Assembly (NCBI GenBank): GCA_017577925.1
Contig: PKQU01000141.1
Location: 1-5,093, forward strand
Length of the DNA stretch: 5,093 bases
Reading direction: 5' to 3'
Source: Bacillota bacterium
Lineage (GTDB): Bacteria > Bacillota > Bacilli > Calditerricolales > Calditerricolaceae
The notes below the pieces were generated by a model, which searched no databases, had not been told where the DNA came from, and saw only the letters and a list, made by a program, of their open reading frames with translations. Every line of letters starts with the position of its first letter. Position 1 is the stretch's first letter. The position numbers and the translations under genes were made by a program. Below, in pieces: positions 1 to 5,093 of the stretch.

Positions 1-414
1 CAGGATGTCCTCAAGGCCTTGCAGTACATGCAAAAGCAGCCGCAAGTCGGCGAAACCTTCGCCGATCTGATTACCACCCGCTTCACGGAAACCCGCGTCG
101 ATGGCCAGGTGGTCCTGGAGGGTGACGTGACGCCGCAGATGACCAACCATTTTGGGATGATGGCCACCGGCGTGCTCACCCAGGTGATCGAGGAAGCGGC
201 CCGTCGCGCCCTGCGCCAGCACAAAAAGGGCGAATTTGTATGCGAAAACCTCAGCGTCTACTTTCTCAAGCCCATCCAGATCGACAGTGCCATCGACGTC
301 CACCCGCGTGTTCTTGAAGTCAGCCGCAAGTTCGGGAAGGTGGACGTGGAAGTGTACCGCGAAGGCCAGCTGGTGGCCAAAGCCGTCCTGACGGCGCAGC
401 TTTTTGAACGGTAA
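1..414 (+). CDS. ytoI: YtoI-like protein, C-terminal hotdog (thioesterase-like) domain, 5'-partial
   Basis: The frame is open from base 1 and ends at TAA 412-414, so only the last 137 residues are visible; the ATG at 19 is internal and is not the real start. The visible part reads as a hotdog fold of the PaaI/thioesterase-like class: a strand with 'VVLEGDV', a central helix carrying 'GMMATGVLTQVIEEAARRAL', then strands with 'CENLSVYFLKPIQID' and 'GKVDVEVYREGQLVAKAVL'. In the YtoI family this domain follows an N-terminal helix-turn-helix, a DRTGG domain and a CBS pair in a protein of roughly 440 residues. Those parts would lie upstream of the window and cannot be confirmed here. The family is thought to be a nucleotide-sensing regulator; substrate and target are unknown to me. 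The YtoI name rests on this domain plus the ytrI-ytrH-dnaE neighbourhood. A stand-alone hotdog thioesterase is the main alternative. The gene converges on ytrI. Confidence 0.78.
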   Translation, partial: QDVLKALQYMQKQPQVGETFADLITTRFTETRVDGQVVLEGDVTPQMTNHFGMMATGVLTQVIEEAARRALRQHKKGEFVCENLSVYFLKPIQIDSAIDVHPRVLEVSRKFGKVDVEVYREGQLVAKAVLTAQLFER

Positions 415-446
415 CAATCCCCCGGCGGAACCCGTCGGGGGATTGT
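414..446 (+). terminator. Strong hairpin after ytoI, probable terminator
   Basis: Positions 414-428 pair with 432-446 in a 15-bp stem containing one G-U pair (425/435), closed by a 3-base loop (AAC). The first stem base is the last base of the ytoI stop codon. The sequence after the stem on the plus strand is only moderately T-rich (CTGTAT, with TTGT at the end of the stem), so this is not a textbook U-tract. The minus side also lacks a T-run directly after the stem. Its place in the gap between convergent genes suggests it stops ytoI transcription and may also block read-through from ytrI. Confidence 0.65.
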
Positions 447-542
447 CTGTATCCCCACCACCCAAGCGCGGTTCCCGTCAAAGCGGCGGGGGTGGCGCCT
501 GGGGCGGGTTTTCGCGCCCGAGAGTGGCAACGAAAGCGCATC

Positions 543-1028
543 TTATGAATTGGCCGGATTTACTTCCATGTACAGGGCAATCGTTTCCCCGACAACGAGT
601 GTGCGCAGGGCGAGGCGAAAGGTGCGGTCCTCGACGGTGAGGGTCTGGTTGTTCAGCAGGCGCACGAGGGCCCGGTGCGTCTCCAGCAGGCTGTCAACGG
701 GAAGGCCGACCAGGAACCGGGTTTCCTTTTTTACATGACTGATCACTTCGGCCTTCAGAAAGGCGTCGAGGTTGTCGCCGAGGACCACCACGTCGACCTT
801 GCGCACCACCGGTTTGGCCGACTGTGCCTTTAGCTTGTCCTGCAGGGCACGGATCTCTTCTTGGAGTTTGGCGTTTTCCAGGGTGAGGGTCTTGAGGGTC
901 AGGTGGTAGCGGTCGACCTGCTGGCCGACGACGTAGAGGCACAACACGGCACCGCATAACAGGCCGAAGAGAAAGACCATTTCGTAGCGAAACAGGCGAG
1001 GATGGCGGCTCGCGGGGACGATGCGCAT
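543..1028 (-). CDS. ytrI: YtrI, sporulation membrane protein
   Basis: This 161-residue protein has a basic N-terminus (residues 1-15, several Arg and His), one clear membrane helix at about 16-36 ('MVFLFGLLCGAVLCLYVVG'), and a heptad-like coiled coil at about 40-69 ('LTLENAKLQEEIRALQDKL'). A mixed alpha/beta C-terminal part of about 90 residues follows, probably outside the membrane. This bitopic layout and size match YtrI of Bacillus. That protein is made in the mother cell under sigma-E, and its loss is reported to impair sporulation; its biochemical role is not known. The ATG overlaps the ytrH stop (TAATG, sharing base 1028) and follows a strong AAGGGGAGGGG ribosome binding site inside ytrH, so the two genes are almost certainly co-transcribed and probably translationally coupled. 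No separate promoter is visible. Identification rests on architecture plus position next to ytrH and dnaE; sequence similarity in this family is low. Confidence 0.85.
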   Translation of the reverse strand: MRIVPASRHPRLFRYEMVFLFGLLCGAVLCLYVVGQQVDRYHLTLKTLTLENAKLQEEIRALQDKLKAQSAKPVVRKVDVVVLGDNLDAFLKAEVISHVKKETRFLVGLPVDSLLETHRALVRLLNNQTLTVEDRTFRLALRTLVVGETIALYMEVNPANS

Positions 1029-1360
1029 TACAGCCCCTCCCCTTTCGCAATCCAGTGCAGGAGGAGCGTGCCGCAGTAGGCACCGGCGAAAGCCGACGAC
1101 AGGAGCAGCACCTGTTTGATGAGCACCGAGGAGAGGTTTCCGTCCGTGACGCCGCTTTCAATGTGCTTGATAACGTCGAAGGTGCCGCCCACGGCGGCAA
1201 CCAGGGCCCAGATTTTCAGCTTTTCCGCCAGGCTGAGCATCGTGTGCAGCGGCGGCAGGTTCACCAGCAGGGCGCCGAGCCCGCCGACGGAGGCTCCTCC
1301 CACCAGTACACCGAAGGCGACGAAAAAGTACAGCACGGCGGTGGAGACAAATTCACTCAT
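1028..1360 (-). CDS. ytrH: YtrH, sporulation membrane protein
   Basis: This 110-residue, very hydrophobic protein has about three predicted membrane segments: roughly 7-34 (Gly/Val/Leu-rich, 'FVAFGVLVGGASVGGLGALL'), 47-66 ('LKIWALVAAVGGTFDVIKHI') and 81-103 ('IKQVLLLSSAFAGAYCGTLL'). Length and composition match the YtrH family, found in endospore formers, expressed in the mother cell under sigma-E and needed for fully efficient sporulation; no enzymatic role is known. ATG 1360-1358 is preferred because a G-rich GGGGGGAAG ribosome binding site lies just upstream. An in-frame ATG five codons earlier (1375-1373) would place that site inside the gene. The frame stays open far upstream into the dnaE antisense strand, so an automatic caller could over-extend it, but the sigma-E promoter at 1444-1472 caps the transcript. 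The stop overlaps the ytrI start by one base. Confidence 0.92.
   Translation of the reverse strand: MSEFVSTAVLYFFVAFGVLVGGASVGGLGALLVNLPPLHTMLSLAEKLKIWALVAAVGGTFDVIKHIESGVTDGNLSSVLIKQVLLLSSAFAGAYCGTLLLHWIAKGEGL
1035..1045 (-). promoter_or_regulatory. Ribosome binding site of ytrI inside ytrH
   Basis: On the minus strand the sequence reads AAGGGGAGGGG, six bases before the ytrI ATG at 1028-1026. It lies within the last codons of ytrH, so ytrI initiation is loaded while ytrH is being finished. This fixes the ytrI start. Confidence 0.7.
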
Positions 1361-1443
1361 GGCTTCCCCCCGCATCCCGCGAGATTGGGGCCGCCCGCGG
1401 CGGCGCGGATGGCGTGCGGGTCGGCGCGCGTCTCGTCTGCTAG

Positions 1444-1472
1444 ATTGTATGACTCGTCCGCCGCAACCATGC
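1444..1472 (-). promoter_or_regulatory. Sigma-E promoter of the ytrHI operon
   Basis: On the minus strand a -10 element CATACAAT (1451-1444) matches the Bacillus sigma-E -10 consensus (CATACAnT) perfectly. A -35 element GCATGGT (1472-1466) lies 14 bases upstream and matches 5 of 7 positions of the KMATATT consensus. The 14-base spacer is right for sigma-E. Transcription would start near 1437 and give a leader of about 75 bases before ytrH. This agrees with the known mother-cell control of ytrHI in Bacillus subtilis. Confidence 0.8.
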
Positions 1473-1473
1473 G

Positions 1474-1501
1474 AAGGCGAATATATGTTTGGTTTCGCCT
1501 T
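1474..1501. repeat. Inverted repeat in the dnaE/ytrH intergenic region, operator-like
   Basis: Perfect 8-bp arms AAGGCGAA (1474-1481) and TTCGCCTT (1494-1501) flank a 12-base AT-rich centre (TATATGTTTGGT). The arm-to-arm distance is 20 bp, about two helical turns, as for many dimeric regulator sites. The dyad sits just upstream of the ytrHI sigma-E -35 and overlaps the possible dnaE -35, so a bound protein could affect either promoter. No regulator can be named. Confidence 0.5.
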
Positions 1502-1518
1502 TCGGCTTGCGCTATGAT
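1489..1518 (+). promoter_or_regulatory. Possible sigma-A promoter of dnaE
   Basis: The -10 candidate TATGAT (1513-1518) matches 5 of 6 consensus bases. The -35 candidate TTGGTT (1489-1494) matches only 3 of 6 and is 18 bases away. It sits in a local AT-rich patch within very GC-rich DNA and gives a leader of about 50 bases before the dnaE start. No better plus-strand pair was seen in 1361-1576. The -35 overlaps the right part of the inverted repeat at 1474-1501. Confidence 0.4.
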
Positions 1519-1528
1519 AAGTAAAGAA

Positions 1529-1558
1529 AGGGAACGTGAGCAAGGATAGGGAACGTGA
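1529..1558 (+). repeat. 11-bp direct repeat in the dnaE leader
   Basis: AGGGAACGTGA occurs at 1529-1539 and again at 1548-1558, 19 bp apart. A shorter relative, AGGGACGTG (1571-1579), covers the dnaE GTG start codon. The copies lie between the possible dnaE promoter and the start codon, so they would be in the mRNA leader. They may be a small local duplication of initiation-region sequence or part of a leader control element. Confidence 0.5.
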
Positions 1559-1563
1559 CGCGA

Positions 1564-1574
1564 GGGAGGAAGGG
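1564..1574 (+). promoter_or_regulatory. Ribosome binding site of dnaE
   Basis: GGGAGGAAGGG contains GGAGG (1565-1569) seven bases before GTG 1577-1579. This supports the GTG start, which also places the conserved 'FVHLHVHSEYS' PHP motif at the expected N-terminal position. Confidence 0.8.
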
Positions 1575-1576
1575 AC

Positions 1577-4500
1577 GTGGCCGCCTTCGTCCATCTGCAT
1601 GTGCACAGCGAATACAGCCTGCTTGACGGTGCGGCGCGCATTGACGACTTGGTGGCGCGGGCGGCGGAGTTGGGGATGGAGGCCCTCGCCCTGACCGACC
1701 ACGGCGTGCTCTACGGTCTCATTCCCTTCTACCGTGCCTGCCTCGAACGCGGCGTGCGACCGATTCTCGGCATGGAGGCATATGTGGTCAATGGCTCGGC
1801 GGCGGACCGAGCACCGCGGGACCGCCAGCCGGTGTACCACCTCACCTTGCTCGCCGAAAACGAGACCGGGTACAAAAACCTGATGCGCCTGGCCACGGCG
1901 GCGCACCTGTCGGGCATGCATTACGGCAAGCCGCGCGTCGACAAGGAGATGCTTCATCGCCACCGCGACGGCCTCATCGCCCTCACCGGATGCCTGAGCG
2001 GCGAAGTGCCGCAGCTGCTCCTTTCCGGCAAGACGGCGGAGGCCGAGCGGGCGCTGGGGCAGTACGTGGAGATCTTCGGGCGGGAGAACGTCGTGGTCGA
2101 AGTGCAGGACCACGATCTGCCCGACGAGCGGCTGGTGAACGTCCAATTGGTGGAGCTGGCCCGTCGCTTTGGCCTGGCGGTGGCGGCGACGAACGATGTC
2201 CATTACGTTCGTCGCGAGGATGCCCGTGTGCAAGAGGTACTGATGTGCATCGCCACCGGCAAGCGCCTGACCGACGAGAATCGGTTGCGGCTGCCCAATG
2301 ACCGGTTTTACTTCACCTCGGCGGAGGAAATGGCCGCGCGCTTTGCCCATCTCCCCGAGGCGCTGGAAACCACCGTGCGCCTTGCCGACCGCTGCCACGT
2401 GACCATTCCCCTCGGCCGGCCGGTCCTGCCACGCTTTCCCCTCCCGCCCGGCGAGCCGTCGGCCGAGGCTTACCTGCGCAAGCTGTGCGAGGCCGGCGCC
2501 CGCCGGCGGTACGGTACGGTGAGCGAGACGGTGCGCGCGCGGCTTGACCACGAGCTGGCCGTCATTGCCGAGACGGGCTTCGCCGACTACTTTCTCATCG
2601 TCTGGGATTTCATGCGCTATGCCCGCGAGCGGGGCATCCTTACCGGTCCGGGACGGGGATCGGCGGCGGGCAGCCTGGTGGCGTACTGCCTCGGGATTAC
2701 CCAGGTCGACCCGCTCGAACACGGCCTTCTCTTTGAGCGGTTTTTGAACCGCGAGCGCGTCAGCATGCCCGACATCGACATCGATTTTTCCGACGAGCGG
2801 CGTGACGAGGTGATCCGCTACGTGGTCGAACGCTATGGTGCCGACCGCGTGGCCCAGATCATCACCTTCGGGACGATGGCCGCCCGCGCCGCGGTGCGCG
2901 ACGTCGGGCGCGTCCTCGATCTGCCCCACGGCAAGGTGGACACCGTGGCCAAGCTGATTCCCGGCGGGCCGGGCATGACCCTCGAGCGGGCATTGCAAGA
3001 GGTGCCGCAGCTTCGCGCGCTGTACGAGCGGGACGCTGAGGTGCGCCGGCTGATCGACACGGCCAAGGCCGTGGAGGGGCTGCCCCGTCACCCGTCGACC
3101 CACGCCGCGGGGGTGGTGATCTCGCGCGACCCGCTCACCGAGCACACACCGCTGACGGTCGGCAGCGGCGTGTGTCCCCTCACTCAGTACGACATGGAGG
3201 CCCTCGAGGCGATCGGTCTCCTCAAAATGGACTTCCTCGGCCTGCGCAACCTGACGATCATCGAGCGCACCCTCGATCACATCGCGCGCATGACGGGCAA
3301 GCGGCCGCATCTCGAGGCGATCCCCTTCGACGACCCCGACACCTACGCCCTGCTCTCTCGCGCCGAAACAACCGGGATTTTTCAGCTCGAGTCGGCCGGC
3401 ATGCGGCGCGTCTTGCGCGAGCTGAGGCCCTCGTGTTTTGATGACATCGTCGCCGTTCTCGCCCTGTACCGGCCGGGACCGATGGCCTTCATCGACCAGT
3501 ACATCGCCGGCAAGCGCGGTGAGCGGCCGGTCATCTATCCCCATCCCGATCTCGAGCCGATCCTTGCTCCCACCTACGGCATTCTCGTCTACCAGGAGCA
3601 GATCATGCAGGTGGCGGCGAAACTGGCCGGCTTCACCCTCGGTGAGGCCGACATCCTGCGCCGCGCGGTGGCGAAGAAAAAGCGCGAGCTTCTGGACGAG
3701 ATGCGCGAGCGGTTTGTGGCCGGCTGCCGGCGCCAGGGGTACGACGAGGCGCTGGCCCATGCCGTCTACGACCTGATCGTCCGCTTTGCCGACTACGGGT
3801 TCAACAAGGCCCACGCCGTCGCCTACGGGGTCATCGCCTATCAGATGGCCTACCTCAAGGCCCATTACCCGGCAGCGTTTATGGCCGCTCTCCTCTCCTC
3901 GGTGATGGGCAACCACGACAAGCTGGCCGAGTATGTGGAGGCCTGCCGGGAGATGGGGCTTGCGGTGCTGCCGCCTGATGTCAACGAGAGCGACGAGTCT
4001 TTCACCGTCGTCCCCGGTGGTATCCGCTTTGGTCTGGGGGCGATCAAGCACGTCGGCCTGCATGCTGTACGGGCTATCCTCGAGGCGCGTAAGGCCGGTC
4101 CGTTCCGCAACCTGTACGATTTCTGCCTGCGCGTCGACCCGCGGGCGCTGAACCGGAAAGTGCTCGAGGCGCTCATCTTCTGTGGGGCGATGGACAGCCT
4201 GGAAGGGGACCGCGTGCAAAAGCTGGCCGTTCTCGACGACGTGTTGGACGCCGCCGTCGAGGCGCGCCGGGCGCGGGATGACGGACAGCTGGCCCTGTTT
4301 GCCGAACCGGTCCAAACGGCCATGCCCGTCTCCTATCCCGATCTGCCGCCCTTCAGCCTGCGTGAGCGACTCGACCACGAGCGCGAGTACCTCGGCTTGT
4401 ACGTGTCCGGCCATCCCCTTGACGCCTACCGGCACATCCTCGACCGTCCGGGGATTTTTTCCCTTTCGGCCCTGGCCGAGCTGCGAGACCGCACCGTGGC

Positions 4501-5092
4501 CAAGGTGGCCGGCCTGGTGCGGGAGAAGAAGGGGATCCAGACGCGCAAGGGTGAGCCGATGCTCTTTCTCACCCTCGAAGACCGCGCCGGGCGTGTCGAG
4601 GTGGTGGTCTTCCCCGACGCGTATCGCCGGTACCGTGCCATCATCGAGGGGGCCGAGGCCCTCATAATCGAAGGCACGGTCGACCGCCAGGACGAGCAGG
4701 TGAAGCTGCTGTTGCGCCGCGCTTGGGACCTCGACGCCGTTGCCGAGCGCCTGCGCGCGTCGGAAACACGCGGCGTGGCGTCTTCTTCTCCGGTCGATCC
4801 ACCGGTGTCCCCCGCGGCCGGTTCGCCGTCGCCTGCGGACGCGTCTCCTCCGCCGGACGCAGAGGCCAGTCGCGTGTATATCAAGGTGCCGCGCCATGCC
4901 CAGACCCGTACCCATCTGGCTCGGCTGAAAGCGGTACTGGCCCTGCACGCCGGAACGGTGCCGGTGGTGCTCTACCTCGAGGCCACGGGCGAGGCTCGCG
5001 CCCTTTCCGCCCGCTACGCTGTCGCCCCCAGCGATGCCCTGCAGGCCGCCGTGGAGCGGCTCTTTGGCCCCGGCACCTATGCCGTTCGATGA
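1577..5092 (+). CDS. dnaE: DNA polymerase III alpha subunit DnaE
   Basis: This is a complete replicative polymerase of 1171 residues with a GTG start. In cells that also have PolC, DnaE extends RNA primers, notably on the lagging strand, before hand-over; whether PolC is present here cannot be seen. Domains in order: PHP (about 1-275) with H8-V-H10, D17, H42, E67, H88, C139, H179 and D207-V-H209; polymerase palm with 'GPGRGSAAGSLVAY' (357-370) and catalytic acids D399 and D401 in 'PDIDIDF' plus D552 in 'KMDFLGLRNLT', matching E. coli D401, D403 and D555; fingers with 'ALYRPGPM' (629-636) and 'YGFNKAHAVAYG' (740-751); helix-hairpin-helix region (about 815-875); clamp-binding motif QLALF (904-908); OB fold (about 973-1050); a Pro/Ser/Ala-rich linker (about 1062-1098); and a small C-terminal domain (1099-1171). 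All polymerase motifs are intact. The gene is divergent from ytrHI. Codon use is strongly GC-biased: no TTA, CTA or TCA in the first 1124 codons. Confidence 0.99.
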   Translation: MAAFVHLHVHSEYSLLDGAARIDDLVARAAELGMEALALTDHGVLYGLIPFYRACLERGVRPILGMEAYVVNGSAADRAPRDRQPVYHLTLLAENETGYKNLMRLATAAHLSGMHYGKPRVDKEMLHRHRDGLIALTGCLSGEVPQLLLSGKTAEAERALGQYVEIFGRENVVVEVQDHDLPDERLVNVQLVELARRFGLAVAATNDVHYVRREDARVQEVLMCIATGKRLTDENRLRLPNDRFYFTSAEEMAARFAHLPEALETTVRLADRCHVTIPLGRPVLPRFPLPPGEPSAEAYLRKLCEAGARRRYGTVSETVRARLDHELAVIAETGFADYFLIVWDFMRYARERGILTGPGRGSAAGSLVAYCLGITQVDPLEHGLLFERFLNRERVSMPDIDIDFSDERRDEVIRYVVERYGADRVAQIITFGTMAARAAVRDVGRVLDLPHGKVDTVAKLIPGGPGMTLERALQEVPQLRALYERDAEVRRLIDTAKAVEGLPRHPSTHAAGVVISRDPLTEHTPLTVGSGVCPLTQYDMEALEAIGLLKMDFLGLRNLTIIERTLDHIARMTGKRPHLEAIPFDDPDTYALLSRAETTGIFQLESAGMRRVLRELRPSCFDDIVAVLALYRPGPMAFIDQYIAGKRGERPVIYPHPDLEPILAPTYGILVYQEQIMQVAAKLAGFTLGEADILRRAVAKKKRELLDEMRERFVAGCRRQGYDEALAHAVYDLIVRFADYGFNKAHAVAYGVIAYQMAYLKAHYPAAFMAALLSSVMGNHDKLAEYVEACREMGLAVLPPDVNESDESFTVVPGGIRFGLGAIKHVGLHAVRAILEARKAGPFRNLYDFCLRVDPRALNRKVLEALIFCGAMDSLEGDRVQKLAVLDDVLDAAVEARRARDDGQLALFAEPVQTAMPVSYPDLPPFSLRERLDHEREYLGLYVSGHPLDAYRHILDRPGIFSLSALAELRDRTVAKVAGLVREKKGIQTRKGEPMLFLTLEDRAGRVEVVVFPDAYRRYRAIIEGAEALIIEGTVDRQDEQVKLLLRRAWDLDAVAERLRASETRGVASSSPVDPPVSPAAGSPSPADASPPPDAEASRVYIKVPRHAQTRTHLARLKAVLALHAGTVPVVLYLEATGEARALSARYAVAPSDALQAAVERLFGPGTYAVR

Positions 5093-5093
5093 G

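Noticed and set aside
502..519. Short hairpin GGGCG/CGCCC downstream of ytrI as its terminator
   Set aside because: The stem is only 5 bp with an 8-base loop and no T-run on the minus strand; such stems are common by chance in GC-rich DNA.
258..541. Minus-strand frames opposite the end of ytoI and in the convergent gap
   Set aside because: They overlap the conserved hotdog coding sequence and the terminator hairpin, and their translations are Arg/Pro-rich without a motif.
404..640. Plus-strand 78-codon frame after ytoI, and a second at 550-738 opposite ytrI
   Set aside because: The first starts inside ytoI, reads through the hairpin and lies opposite ytrI; the second is wholly antisense to ytrI. 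Neither has a convincing ribosome binding site or recognisable product.
1373..1375. Earlier ATG for ytrH, five codons upstream
   Set aside because: The better ribosome binding site (GGGGGGAAG) lies between it and the ATG at 1360-1358, and little precedes the earlier ATG.
1055..1549. Plus-strand open frames opposite ytrH and the intergenic region (also 1116-1517)
   Set aside because: They are antisense to the well-supported ytrH and run through both promoter elements; their translations show no family resemblance.
1990..4928. Several open frames of 60-160 codons in other frames within dnaE
   Set aside because: dnaE is intact and strongly conserved throughout; these are side effects of its GC-rich codon use.
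1028..4948. A 1306-codon minus-strand frame covering dnaE and ytrH as a single gene
   Set aside because: Its upstream 1196 codons are the exact antisense of dnaE codons plus the intergenic region, with Arg/Gly/His-rich composition and no recognisable domain. Only the last 110 residues (YtrH) are real, and the sigma-E promoter lies inside the frame.

Overview
The window looks like a chromosomal segment from a high-GC, endospore-forming member of the Bacillota (Firmicutes), probably in or near the Bacillales. Three things point there: a Gram-positive type DnaE with an N-terminal PHP domain, the sporulation-specific membrane proteins YtrH and YtrI beside it, and the end of a YtoI-like gene on the far side of ytrI. 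From memory, ytoI, ytrI, ytrH and dnaE also lie close together in Bacillus subtilis. The strongly G/C-ending codons suggest a thermophilic or otherwise GC-rich lineage, but the sequence does not fix the species.

Layout: 1-414 (+) is the 3' end of a ytoI-like gene, cut by the window edge, ending in a hotdog thioesterase-like domain. Its stop codon touches a strong 15-bp hairpin (414-446) in the convergent gap before ytrI. Positions 543-1360 (-) hold a two-gene sporulation operon, ytrH then ytrI, whose stop and start codons overlap by one base. Positions 1361-1576 are the divergent intergenic region. On the minus strand it carries a convincing sigma-E promoter for ytrHI. On the plus strand it carries a plausible but weaker vegetative promoter for dnaE, a 28-bp dyad, an 11-bp direct repeat, and a strong Shine-Dalgarno sequence in front of a GTG start. 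Positions 1577-5092 (+) encode a complete DnaE, the DNA polymerase III alpha subunit (1171 aa).

The shared intergenic region serves two programmes: replication during growth (dnaE) and mother-cell gene expression during sporulation (ytrHI). I see no mobile element, CRISPR array, tRNA or rRNA, and no clearly new system. The most useful observations are the sigma-E promoter, the dyad between the divergent promoters, the apparently intact metal-binding set in the DnaE PHP domain, and the low-complexity linker near the DnaE C-terminus.
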